Below, in pieces: positions 53,905 to 62,583 of a stretch of 64,000 nt of DNA. The notes below the pieces were generated by a model. The model was not told where the DNA came from. It saw only the letters and a program-made list of their open reading frames with translations, and did not search any database. Positions within the stretch are counted from its first letter, which is position 1. Every line of letters starts with the position of its first letter. A program made the translations under genes and the position numbers. The stretch comes from Olsenella sp. Marseille-P4559 (GTDB lineage Bacteria > Actinomycetota > Coriobacteriia > Coriobacteriales > Atopobiaceae). The stretch lies in assembly GCF_900605015.1 (NCBI RefSeq), contig NZ_LR027574.1, positions 1,061,148 to 1,125,147 on the forward strand, written 5' to 3'.

Positions 53905-54021
53905 ATGAACGTTCTCGAGCACATCGCCTTTATCGCCATCGTTTGCGTACTGAGCCTCATCGTTATCATCGGCGACGGTGGCAAGAGCAACCGGCGCCCC
54001 CTCGGCCGTCGCCGCCGCTAG
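53905..54021 (+). CDS. Small single-span membrane peptide
   Basis: 38 residues. The ATG has a very strong site, GGAAGGAG six bases upstream, and the stop is followed by a terminator, so it is very likely expressed. Residues 7-23 (AFIAIVCVLSLIVIIGD region) form one membrane segment, followed by a strongly basic tail (KSNRRPLGRRRR) that should stay in the cytoplasm. No family recognised. Candidates include a membrane-protein regulator, a leader peptide or a toxin-like peptide; no antisense RNA is evident. Confidence 0.65.
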   Translation: MNVLEHIAFIAIVCVLSLIVIIGDGGKSNRRPLGRRRR

Positions 54022-54072
54022 CACCCGAAACCGCCGCGCACCGCGGCCTCCCAACCAGCCCACCTTCCTCCT

Positions 54073-54110
54073 GCGGGGAGAGAGACGCCATGTCCCTCTC
54101 CCCGCCCCCT
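54073..54110 (+). terminator. Terminator of the small peptide gene
   Basis: Stem GCGGGGAGAG (54073-54082) pairs with CTCTCCCCGC (54096-54105), followed by CCCCTTG. Shared with the convergent ABC exporter gene ending at 54114. Confidence 0.65.
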
Positions 54111-54113
54111 TGT

Positions 54114-55988
54114 TTACGCAACCTCCTCGAACTGCGACTGGTACAGCTGCGCGTAGAAGCCGCCTGCCGCAAGAAGCTCCTCGTGCGTGCCCTTCTCGAC
54201 AATGTCGCCATCCCTAAGCACCAGGATCGCATCGGCGTTGCGAATGGTCGAGAGCCGGTGCGCAATCACAAAGCTCGTGCGGCCGTCCATGAGCTTGTCC
54301 ATGGCACGCTGGATGCGCCACTCGGTGCGCGTGTCCACGTTCGAGGTGGCCTCATCCAGAATGAGAATCGGCCGATCCGCAAGCACCGCGCGCGCAATGG
54401 TGAGCAGCTGACGCTGTCCCTGGCTTATGTTTGTGGCACCCTCGTCCAGCTCAAAGTCGTAGCCGTCCGGCAACGTCTTGATGAAGTGCTCGCAGTGCGC
54501 GTAGCGCGCGGCAGCCTCCACCTCCTCGTCGGTGGCATCGAGGCGACCGAAGCGGATGTTCTCGCGTATGGAGCCCTTAAAGAGCCACGCATCCTGAAGG
54601 ACCATCGAGAAGTTCTGCCGCAGGTCGGCTCGCTCAACGTTGCGCACGTTGTGGCCGTCCACGCGCAGCGCTCCCCCATCCACGTCATAGAAGCGCAGCA
54701 GAAGCTTCATGAGCGTGGTCTTTCCGGCACCGGTTGGCCCCACGATGGCCACCGTGCGGCCAGGCTCAACGTTTGCCGTAAAGTCGTGGATGATCGTCTG
54801 CCCAGGCAGATAGCCAAAGGACACGTGATCGAAGTCCACGGCACCAGCAGCGTGGCCAATGGCCTCGGCCGCAGCCCCCGTAACGGGGTCGACCGCAGCC
54901 GTCTCTTCCTCCTCGGGCGCGTCGAGAAACTCAAAGACGCGCTCGGCACAGGCGGCCATCTGCTGCAGCACGTTCGAGACCGTTGCCAGCTGCGTGATGG
55001 GCTGCGTGAAGTTCCTCACGTATTGGATGAACGACTGGATGTCGCCCGGCTGGATGGAGCCGGTCACGGCAAGGCCCGCGCCCACAACGACAACGCCCAC
55101 GTAGCCCATGTTGCCCACGAGGTTCATGAGCGGCTGCATGAGACCCGAGAGAAACTGGCTCTTCCACGCGCTCTCGTACAGGCGGTCGTTCTCCTCCCCA
55201 AAGCCTTCCACGGCGCGCTCGCCGCGGTTGAAGGCCTGGATGACCACCTGTCCCGAGAAGTCCTCCTCGACGCGTCCGTTCACGGTGCCGAGCTGCTCCT
55301 GCTGCAGGCGGAAGTACTTCTGCGACCTGCGGATAAGCACGCCCAGGATGAGTGCCGAGACCGGCAGCGTCACAAAGGTCACGCCCGCAAGCGGAGCCGA
55401 GATCGCAAGCATCATGATGGCCACGCCCACCACCTGCGTGATGGAGGTCACCAGTTGGATGAGGCCCTGGTTAAGTGACTGGCTCAGCGTGTCTACGTCG
55501 TTGGTCATGCGCGAGAGCACGTCACCCTTCGAGATGGCCTTCCCGTCAAAATACGAGAGGGGCACCTTCGAAATCTTGTCGGCTATCTCTCCGCGCATCC
55601 GGTAGACGACCTTCTGCGTGATCCCTGTCATGATCCAGCTCTGGATTCCCGATGCGGCCGCGCTTGCCAGATAGATGGCGAGAAGCGTCACCAGGATCTG
55701 CCCGACGAGGGCAAAGTCGATGCCGCCCGTCCCCGCTGCCGCAGCCTGGACGCCGAGAATGACCTCAGTCGTGGCGTTGCCCAGGACCTTTGGCCCCACC
55801 ACCGAGAACACCACCGACGCCATGGCGAGAAGCACTGCCGCCACAAGGCCCACACGGTAGGGCCCCATGTAGCGCAGGAGCTTAGCAATGGTGCCCTTGA
55901 AGTCCTTGGCCTTCTCGCCAGGTGCCATGCGAGCCCCCGGCCCGTGGGAATGCATCGGGCGTCTGGGCTGCTCCGTTCTCCCCGCCAT
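54114..55988 (-). CDS. Heterodimeric ABC exporter, subunit with canonical ATPase site
   Basis: 624 residues. Six membrane segments (about 45-340) and a C-terminal ATPase: Walker A GPTGAGKTT (near 415), signature ISQGQRQLLTIARAV, Walker B LILDEATSNVD with the catalytic Glu, switch His in IAHRLST. The ATG at 55988 lies just past the stop of the first exporter gene with GGAGGGCGAG upstream. Partner of the next entry; probably a multidrug or peptide exporter. A short acidic stretch (APEEEETAAVD) precedes the ATPase. Confidence 0.92.
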   Translation of the reverse strand: MAGRTEQPRRPMHSHGPGARMAPGEKAKDFKGTIAKLLRYMGPYRVGLVAAVLLAMASVVFSVVGPKVLGNATTEVILGVQAAAAGTGGIDFALVGQILVTLLAIYLASAAASGIQSWIMTGITQKVVYRMRGEIADKISKVPLSYFDGKAISKGDVLSRMTNDVDTLSQSLNQGLIQLVTSITQVVGVAIMMLAISAPLAGVTFVTLPVSALILGVLIRRSQKYFRLQQEQLGTVNGRVEEDFSGQVVIQAFNRGERAVEGFGEENDRLYESAWKSQFLSGLMQPLMNLVGNMGYVGVVVVGAGLAVTGSIQPGDIQSFIQYVRNFTQPITQLATVSNVLQQMAACAERVFEFLDAPEEEETAAVDPVTGAAAEAIGHAAGAVDFDHVSFGYLPGQTIIHDFTANVEPGRTVAIVGPTGAGKTTLMKLLLRFYDVDGGALRVDGHNVRNVERADLRQNFSMVLQDAWLFKGSIRENIRFGRLDATDEEVEAAARYAHCEHFIKTLPDGYDFELDEGATNISQGQRQLLTIARAVLADRPILILDEATSNVDTRTEWRIQRAMDKLMDGRTSFVIAHRLSTIRNADAILVLRDGDIVEKGTHEELLAAGGFYAQLYQSQFEEVA

Positions 55989-55989
55989 G

Positions 55990-57747
55990 CTACTCGCCCT
56001 CCTCAAGTCCAAGCTCCCTGTCGCTGAGCTGGCTCTTCGCAATCTCCAGGTACTCGGGGCAGCTGCGCAGGAGCTCCTCATGCGTGCCCTTGCCCACCAC
56101 GTGCCCGTCATCGAGCACGATGATCTGGTCGGCACCCATCACGGTGGCTATGCGTTGCGCCACCACCAGCACGGCCGTGTCCGCCTGCTCGCGCGCAAGC
56201 GCCTGACGCAGCCGCGCGTCGGTGGCGTAGTCCAGCGCTGAGAAGGAATCGTCCAGCACCAGCACCTCGGGGTGAATCGCAAGCGCACGGGCTATGGCCA
56301 GGCGCTGGCGCTGCCCGCCCGATACGTTGGTACCGCCTTGCGCGATGACTGTGTTGAGCCCCTCTTCCCTCTGCACCACAAGCTTTGTGGCCTGTGCCAC
56401 GTCTACAGCGTGGAGCAGGTCCTTCTCGCCAGCGTCCTCTGCACCGAAGGCAACGTTCGAGCCGATGGTGCCCGAGAAGAGAAATCCCTGCTGGGGCACA
56501 TAGCCCACGCGAGAGCGAAGGTCGGCCAGGGCCATCTGACGTGTGTCCACCCCGTCGAGCGTGATGGTGCCAGCCGTGGGGTCGTAGAGGCGCGGCACCA
56601 GCTGCACGAGCGTCGACTTGCCCGATCCCGTGGAGCCCACGATTGCCGTCACCTTGCCGGGTGCGGTCGTGAGGCTGACGTCACTCACCACATCGCCCTC
56701 GGCGTCGGGATAGCGAAAGCTCACGTGGTCAAAGGCCAAGCGACCTCGCGGGGCATCCGGCGCCACCGAGACGGGCCGCCGCTCGGGCTCGCTCACCGCA
56801 GGGGTCACGTCCAAGACCTCCTGCACGCGGCCAACGGAGACCTCGGCACGTGGCAAGACTACGGCCACCATCGAGACAATGAGGAAGCTCATCACGATCA
56901 TCATGGCGTAGCTGATGAAGGCCATCATGTCACCCGCCTGCAAGGTGCCGGCCGCAACGCCGTGTGAGCCAAACCACACGATGGCGACGGTGGTCACGTT
57001 CATCACGAGCATCATGAGCGGCATCATGAGCGTCATGGCACGGTTCACGAAGAGCTGCGCATCCCTCAGGTCGCCGGACGCACCGTCAAAGCGCAAGAGC
57101 TCGTGGTCCTGCCGACCAAAGGCGCGGATGGTCATAATGCCGTCGAGCATCTCTCGCGCGAGGAGGTTCACGCGGTCTACCAGCGACTGCATGACCTTGA
57201 AGCGCGGCATGGTAAGCGTGAAAAGGACCACCACGATGCCCAGCACGGCGAGAAGCGCAGCGCCCACGATCCACGCAAGCCCGCCGCCCATGGTCATGAC
57301 CTGCACCACGGCAACAACACCCATGACCGGCGCAAACATCACCATGCGAAGCATGATCGCGATCATGTTCTGAATCTGCTGCACGTCGTTGGTGCAGCGC
57401 GTGATGAGCGACGACTGCGAGAAGCGATTGACCTCCGCAGGAGAGAGGGACATCACTTTTTGGAACATGTCCCGGCGCAGGTCGCGCGCCACGGCAGCCG
57501 CAACCCTAGACGCAATGAGCCCCGAGAGCACAGCGGCCACGAGCGACCCACCGCAGAAGCCAAGCATTACGAGCGCCATGTGCCCCAGGTAGGCGGTGTT
57601 TCCCGCCTCGGCGCCAACCACGCCCACGTTCACGATGTCGGACATGTAGCGTGGAAGCGAGAGCTCGCAGAGCGCCTGGGCGAGAAGAAGCGCGAATACC
57701 GCCACAACCTCGCCCACATGCCCGCAAAGAAGCCTAACGAGCCTCAT
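55990..57747 (-). CDS. Heterodimeric ABC exporter, subunit with degenerate ATPase site
   Basis: 585 residues. Six membrane segments (about 10-290), then Walker A GSTGSGKST (near 375), signature VSGGQRQRLAIARAL and Walker B VLVLDDSFSALD. The catalytic Glu is replaced by Asp, and the switch His region reads VAQRIAT (Gln in place of His). Such half-inactive pairs are known for BmrCD and TM287/288. The start at 57747 overlaps the marR end by 14 bases, so the regulator and exporter form one operon. Confidence 0.92.
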   Translation of the reverse strand: MRLVRLLCGHVGEVVAVFALLLAQALCELSLPRYMSDIVNVGVVGAEAGNTAYLGHMALVMLGFCGGSLVAAVLSGLIASRVAAAVARDLRRDMFQKVMSLSPAEVNRFSQSSLITRCTNDVQQIQNMIAIMLRMVMFAPVMGVVAVVQVMTMGGGLAWIVGAALLAVLGIVVVLFTLTMPRFKVMQSLVDRVNLLAREMLDGIMTIRAFGRQDHELLRFDGASGDLRDAQLFVNRAMTLMMPLMMLVMNVTTVAIVWFGSHGVAAGTLQAGDMMAFISYAMMIVMSFLIVSMVAVVLPRAEVSVGRVQEVLDVTPAVSEPERRPVSVAPDAPRGRLAFDHVSFRYPDAEGDVVSDVSLTTAPGKVTAIVGSTGSGKSTLVQLVPRLYDPTAGTITLDGVDTRQMALADLRSRVGYVPQQGFLFSGTIGSNVAFGAEDAGEKDLLHAVDVAQATKLVVQREEGLNTVIAQGGTNVSGGQRQRLAIARALAIHPEVLVLDDSFSALDYATDARLRQALAREQADTAVLVVAQRIATVMGADQIIVLDDGHVVGKGTHEELLRSCPEYLEIAKSQLSDRELGLEEGE

Positions 57748-58234
57748 CTGCGCCATCTCCTCCCAGGGGGCAGCCGCCCACATATCCCGTTTGTGCGTGC
57801 GCCGAGACGATCTCTGCAATCCGGGTAGAGATGCGCACCAGCTCTCGCGCGTCCTTCTCGCCCAGCTCGCGCAAGATTTGCTCAAGGTAGCCGTTGATCC
57901 TCTTGCTGCGTTGCGCGATCTCGGTCTCGCCGGCCTCGGTGAGGCGCACAGTCACGCTGCGACGGTCCTTGGGGCTTGGACGCCGCTCCACAAGCCCTCG
58001 CCCCTCGAGCTGATCGATTGTCTTGGTGATGCGCGCCGTCGACACCTGGCACGCACGCGCCAAGACCGTTGGGGTCACTCCCTCGGGATGGTGGTGAAGC
58101 ACATGTAGGGCGTTTATCTCGCCGCGCATCTCCATGTCTTTGGGATGCGAGCCATGACCAGCCTTGAGGCCGTGCATCGAGTCCATGAGCTGCTGGGCCA
58201 GTCCGGACCAGCTTGTCTCGTCCCCCCTTGCCAC
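57734..58234 (-). CDS. MarR family transcriptional regulator
   Basis: 166 residues from a GTG start with AGAGGAG upstream. Winged helix: GVTPTVLARACQVSTARITKTIDQLEGRGLVERRPSPKDRRSVTVRLTEAG spans residues 52-102. First gene of the operon with both exporter subunits, which it probably represses until a drug-like ligand binds. The dyad at 58261-58316 is its likely operator. Confidence 0.92.
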   Translation of the reverse strand: MARGDETSWSGLAQQLMDSMHGLKAGHGSHPKDMEMRGEINALHVLHHHPEGVTPTVLARACQVSTARITKTIDQLEGRGLVERRPSPKDRRSVTVRLTEAGETEIAQRSKRINGYLEQILRELGEKDARELVRISTRIAEIVSAHAQTGYVGGCPLGGDGADEAR

Positions 58235-58260
58235 GCCTTGCTCCTCTCTCCGTATAATTA

Positions 58261-58316
58261 ATGCCGTTAGCTAGCTTGGTGATAGTACCCTGCCGCGCGA
58301 GTATCGCTAACGGCAT
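58261..58316. promoter_or_regulatory. Inverted repeat at the marR-exporter promoter
   Basis: A perfect 11-bp inverted repeat, ATGCCGTTAGC (58261-58271) and GCTAACGGCAT (58306-58316), brackets the promoter region 27-82 bases upstream of marR. Each arm also contains the short dyad GCTAGC/TTAGC words. Likely MarR autoregulatory sites. Confidence 0.6.
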
Positions 58317-58411
58317 GAGCGATATGGCCGTGTGGTTCATGATTCCTACATCTGTTAATGGGGCTAGCAAACTTTGGCATGAGGATGATGGCACAGGTAG
58401 CACAGGCTACA

Positions 58412-59668
58412 TTAGTGCCTTGGGCCTTCTCCGCCTCGCCGCGTGAGCAGGAAGAACACGAGCGCCAGCAGCGCAACAATAACCGACGCCGCAAAGAGCG
58501 TGCCCTGCACCCCAAGCACATCTGCCACCAGCGGAGCCACGAGCAGAGGCAGGGTGCCCGCGCTGTTGGTGCCCACGTTCATGACGGCAGTCACGCGGCC
58601 TACGCACGAGATGTCGCAGCTGTGCTGCAGAACCGTGTCTTTCACAGGGCGCATGGCGCCAAAGCCCAGGCCGGTCACAAGCTGTCCCACAACGGCAATG
58701 GCAACGTTGGCCGTTCCCACATAGATCATGGAGCCCACACCCGTCACCAGGAGCAACGCAGCGATGGTCCCCAGCGTAAGGCGCTTCGTCGAGACGCGCA
58801 GCACCAGAAGCGATCCTGCCGTAGCACCAACCCCCGCGCAGGCCGAGAGCCACCCCATCCAATCGCCTGTCACCTGCAGCACGTCACGGTAGAAGAGCGA
58901 CTCAAGCGAGTCGAAGGCTCCGTATGCAAAGAACCCCAGGAAGTAGAGGAGGAACAGCGTGCGCAGGGTATCATGCGAGAAGGTCACGCGAAAGCCCTCG
59001 ACGAGCTGGTGCCAGAAGCCCTCGCGCGCTGCGGCCTTCTCGCCAGCCGCGTTGCCTGCGCGCTGCTTGCCCCTGGCCTCAGGCTCCTCCGGCGTCACCC
59101 AGGCAAGCGCGGCGGCGAGCAGCGCCGCCACCGGAATCGTGGCAAAGCTCACTTGGTTCGTGGCAACCACGGTGGCGGCACCGCCAATGAGTGGCCCGGC
59201 AATAACGGCAACCGAGACCGCTGTGCCACACAGGCTGTTCATGCGCTTGAGCTCGCGTGGGCGACTGGTGAGGAAGCGTGGGTAGGCGCTCACCGCCGTG
59301 CTGCAAAAGCCGTCGGCCAGGCCCTCGAGCATCGAAACGGCAGCGAGCGTGGGATAGCTCAATGGCATGAGCAGGGCAAAAACGCCGATGAGTGCCATGC
59401 CTGCGAGCGATGCCGTCAGCGTGAGGCGAGGCCCCATGCGGTCTGTGACAACGCCCGCAAGTGCGCCGCCTATCACAAGCGTGACGTTGATCAGCACGAC
59501 CAGGGCCGAGACCGCAAGGGCGTCGGCCCCAAGCTCGTAGGTGGCACAGCCGATTACCCCCACAAAGTACGTAGCCGTGAAGCACACGACGAGCAGGAAG
59601 TTTGCAAGGACGAGGCGGGCCGTGGGCGTGAAAAGAGCGCGCCGAGCAGGGCGAGAGAACAAAGGCAT
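58412..59668 (-). CDS. Major facilitator superfamily transporter
   Basis: 418 residues, twelve hydrophobic segments in two halves with a charged central loop (EEPEARGKQRAGNAAGEKAAARE, about residues 190-212). Motif A of the family is in GVVTDRMGPRLTL (near 67). Probably a drug or metabolite exporter; substrate unknown. ATG at 59668 follows CTGGAG; the upstream open frame to 59893 is not hydrophobic and lacks support. It lies 95 bases from the inverted repeat of the marR promoter but is transcribed toward that region, with its own promoter. Confidence 0.88.
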   Translation of the reverse strand: MPLFSRPARRALFTPTARLVLANFLLVVCFTATYFVGVIGCATYELGADALAVSALVVLINVTLVIGGALAGVVTDRMGPRLTLTASLAGMALIGVFALLMPLSYPTLAAVSMLEGLADGFCSTAVSAYPRFLTSRPRELKRMNSLCGTAVSVAVIAGPLIGGAATVVATNQVSFATIPVAALLAAALAWVTPEEPEARGKQRAGNAAGEKAAAREGFWHQLVEGFRVTFSHDTLRTLFLLYFLGFFAYGAFDSLESLFYRDVLQVTGDWMGWLSACAGVGATAGSLLVLRVSTKRLTLGTIAALLLVTGVGSMIYVGTANVAIAVVGQLVTGLGFGAMRPVKDTVLQHSCDISCVGRVTAVMNVGTNSAGTLPLLVAPLVADVLGVQGTLFAASVIVALLALVFFLLTRRGGEGPRH

Positions 59669-59871
59669 GGCGATTCTCCAGGAATTTGGCGGCGAGAAGG
59701 ACGTTGCCCAGCGACGGGCGGGTGACGCATCGCTACTTAGCGAACTCTCCTCCTGCGACTCCTGCCATGAATGCCTCCTTGGTTCACCAACGTTCGCACG
59801 AGATGTTACACGCACGCGGGCGACCGCGCAAGGCTGTTGCCTTCGCTCATGGGCCCAGAGACATGCCTCAT

Positions 59872-61188
59872 CTAATTGAAGATAGATAGCCAAACCCTTC
59901 TCTTACGGGTTCGGCTCTCCGCGTAGATGCCCACGAGCGCCCGTAGTACGTCGACCATGGCCTCCAGCTCGCGGACCGGAACAACTCGGTCACGCTATGC
60001 GCGTTATGGCAGCAGGCCGAGAGGTTCGCGCACGGCAGGCCGCGAAAGGAGAGCTGCGCCCCGTCGGTGCCGCCGCGCATGGGGACTGCTCGCATGGTGA
60101 CGCCGCGCGCAGCATATGCCCGCTGCGCGGACTCGATGAGGTGCGCATTCTCGGGACGAGTGATGACCTCGGCCATGTTGCGGTACTGGTCGCGGATGTC
60201 GATGGTGAGAACCGGCTGGCCGCTTTCTACGGACGGACGCAGCGCGTACTCCTCGTCCACCTGCACCACGTACGAGCGGAGCAGGTCCTTTCTCGCCTCG
60301 AAGCGGATGCGGTCGTGGTCGCGAATGATGTAATCCGCGCGGGCGTCCTCGCAGTTGCCCTCAATGCGCTCCAGGTAGAAGGAGCCCTCGCGGCCCTGCG
60401 TGAACTCCGGCCGGTCCTGGGGCGGAATGAGCTGATGCACGCGGAGCAGCGCTTCGGAGGCGTTCACCATCCCTTCGCAGTGCCGGTGTGGACAGAGCGC
60501 CTGTTTGCCCGGATTACTGCCTCGGCGGCGTTGAACGTCTCGCAGCAGAACTCGCCAAGCGGGCCGGCGTCGATGGTGTAACCGTAGGCGGCACCCAGTG
60601 CGTCGAGGTCGAGCAGTGCTGCACCGTGGCCAATCTCCTCGTCCGGGACAAACGCAAGGCCGAGCGCTGGGTGTGGGATGGAGGGGTTCTCGGCAAGGCG
60701 CGCAAGAAGCGAGACGACCATGGCCACGGCGGCCTTGTCGTCTCCGCCGAGAAGCGATGTGCCGTCCGAGGTCACGAGGTCCTCACCGACAAGGTCTGCG
60801 AGCTCCGGGTTTGAGGCGGGGTCGAGCATGACCTCCGCGCCGTCGCGGCCGCGCCCCAGAACCAGGCGACCACCCTCGTAGCGCTTGACCTGCGGGTGCG
60901 CAGGGCTGCCATAGGTCTGCCAGGCGGTGTCGAGGTGGCAGCAGAACGCAAGCGTGGAGCACTTCTCGGCACCGGCGCTTGCAGGCCAGTGGGCCGTGAC
61001 GTAGGCGTGCTCGTCGAGCGTGACGTCTTGGGCGCCAACGGCGCGCAGGTCAGCGGCAACGACGTGCGCCATGTCGAACTGAGCCGAGGTCGAGGGCACC
61101 GTCGTCGCAGTGCGCGGGTCTGATGCGGGGGAACCTCGCAGTACCTCACAAGTCTCTCAAGCACGCCACTTGTCGCCCTGCATCCCAT
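59872..61188 (-). pseudogene. pepT: Frameshifted peptidase T
   Basis: An M20-family tripeptidase split by three single-base changes. The N-terminus GVLERLVRYCEV (61188 side) shifts frame at a CCCCC run (about 61130). The second part (60464-61099) has FCCHLDTAWQ, LLGGDDKAAVAM and VPDEEIGHGA. It ends at TAKGW, where intact enzymes read AKGKMVNA; one base is missing at about 60470. The third part (from 60470) has PMRGGTDGAQLSFRGLP. A last shift near 59990 leaves the C-terminus ELEAMVDVLRALVGIYAES in another frame. Zinc ligands are all still encoded. Either a recent pseudogene or several sequencing indels. Confidence 0.85.
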
Positions 61189-61224
61189 GCGGTAGGGCCT
61201 CTCCCCTTGCGTTATACGGTGGGC

Positions 61225-61245
61225 GCACGGCTGCCGCAGCCGTGC
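61225..61245. other. Hairpin downstream of the pepT start region
   Basis: GCACGGCTG pairs with CAGCCGTGC in the 624-base gap between pepT and sufC. No T-tract. Bases 61246-61328 show nothing else. Confidence 0.4.
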
Positions 61246-61328
61246 GGCCCCCTTCCCGGGTGACTACCCTAGCGCAACGGGGCAGACGACGAAGGCGGGC
61301 GCGGGGCTTCCTGGCAGCTGAGGGGCTT

Positions 61329-61456
61329 TGACGTACGATTTCGCCGTTTAGCCACCCCTAACCGTCGAGAATTCACGAGATAAAAATGGTCACGTAAAGT
61401 TTCGACGGTTAGGGGTGGCTAAACGTCCGCGAAATTCTTAAACGTCGAGAAATCCC
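61329..61456. repeat. Long inverted repeat (second dyad family)
   Basis: Perfect 24-bp arms at 61345-61368 and 61402-61425 around a 33-base AT-rich loop. The stem extends through ATTTCGC (61338-61344) and GCGAAAT (61429-61435) with a 3-base bulge. The right flank continues with TTAAACGTCGAGAAATCCC, which matches a degenerate copy at 18628-18720. It could be a mobile palindrome, a strong RNA structure or a protein site. No transposase or target duplication seen. Confidence 0.75.
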
Positions 61457-61603
61457 AGAAGAGACCAGCAGAAGCGCGCTGCGACACCGGATTCGTGCCG
61501 CAGCGCCGATTGCCGGAGGGCGACTTCCTACGCCCCTCTCACCTAAAATGCCCCCTGCACAATAGGAATTTGTGAAACCGCCAAGAAAACTCCCCCATCG
61601 CAC

Positions 61604-61631
61604 TTGCCTTCTATTTCCTACAAACTAGTAT
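61604..61631 (+). promoter_or_regulatory. Candidate suf promoter
   Basis: TTGCCT (61604-61609), 16 bases, TAGTAT (61626-61631), in an AT-rich patch about 180 bases upstream of sufC. No Rrf2/IscR box could be recognised with confidence. Confidence 0.5.
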
Positions 61632-61812
61632 GAATTAGGCCGTGAGGGGTACTCTGCGAGTAGGTCGTCGGGGATTTCTCTGCAACCAGCTCGCCCAGAG
61701 CACCGTCCCCATGACCAAAATCGCGTGCGCCGGCCCGCCGGCACGAACGCGGAGAGGAAAACCTGCGCCGGCAGCCCCCCGGCCGCCTGCGCATTCGAGC
61801 TAGGAGAACAAC

Positions 61813-62583
61813 ATGGCAGACACGCTTCTCGACGTGAGCGGCATCTCCGCAGGCACGGAGGACAAACCCATCCTCCACAACGTCGATCTCAAGGTTGGCG
61901 CAGGCGAGACCCACGTCCTCATGGGCCCCAACGGCGCCGGCAAGTCAACGCTCGGGCATGTCATCATGGGCGACCCCACCTATAAGGTCACCTCCGGCAC
62001 CATCTCCTTCGACGGCCAGGACATCACCGACCTCTCGCCCGACAAGCGCTCGCTCGCCGGCATCTTCCTGTCCTACCAGGCCCCCGTCGAGGTCCCCGGC
62101 GTGCCCCTCTACAGCTTCCTGCGCTCCATCTCGCAGATGCGCCCCGAGCTCAAGTGCACCGCGCGCGAGTTCCGCCGTCGCGTGGGCGCCATCGCCGACG
62201 GGCTCGACCTCGACCAGAGCTTCCTCATGCGCGAGCTCAACGTGGGCTTCTCGGGCGGCGAGAAGAAGAAGATCGAGATGCTCCAGCTCCTTCTCCTCCA
62301 GCCCAAGCTCGCCATCCTGGACGAGACGGACTCGGGCCTCGACGTCGATGCCCTGACCACGGTCTCCCGCGGCATCCAGCGCTATCGCGAGACCGTGGGC
62401 GGCGCGCTCATCATGATCACGCACAACACGCGGATCCTTGAGCGCCTCTCCGTTGACCGCACGCACGTGATGGTCAAGGGCGGCCTCGTGGCCGAGGGTT
62501 CCGCAAGCCTCATCGACGACATCGACAAGAATGGCTTCGAGCGCTTCGAGCGCCAGCCCCAGGACGAGGGTGATGCAAGGTGA
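61813..62583 (+). CDS. sufC: Fe-S cluster assembly ATPase SufC
   Basis: 256 residues. Soluble ABC-type ATPase that drives the SufBCD scaffold. Walker A GPNGAGKST (38-46), signature GFSGGEKKKIEML (near 148), Walker B LAILDETDSGLD, switch His in MITHNTRIL. The first gene of a suf operon in the order C-B-D. The stop overlaps the sufB GTG start (GTGA). Confidence 0.97.
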   Translation: MADTLLDVSGISAGTEDKPILHNVDLKVGAGETHVLMGPNGAGKSTLGHVIMGDPTYKVTSGTISFDGQDITDLSPDKRSLAGIFLSYQAPVEVPGVPLYSFLRSISQMRPELKCTAREFRRRVGAIADGLDLDQSFLMRELNVGFSGGEKKKIEMLQLLLLQPKLAILDETDSGLDVDALTTVSRGIQRYRETVGGALIMITHNTRILERLSVDRTHVMVKGGLVAEGSASLIDDIDKNGFERFERQPQDEGDAR

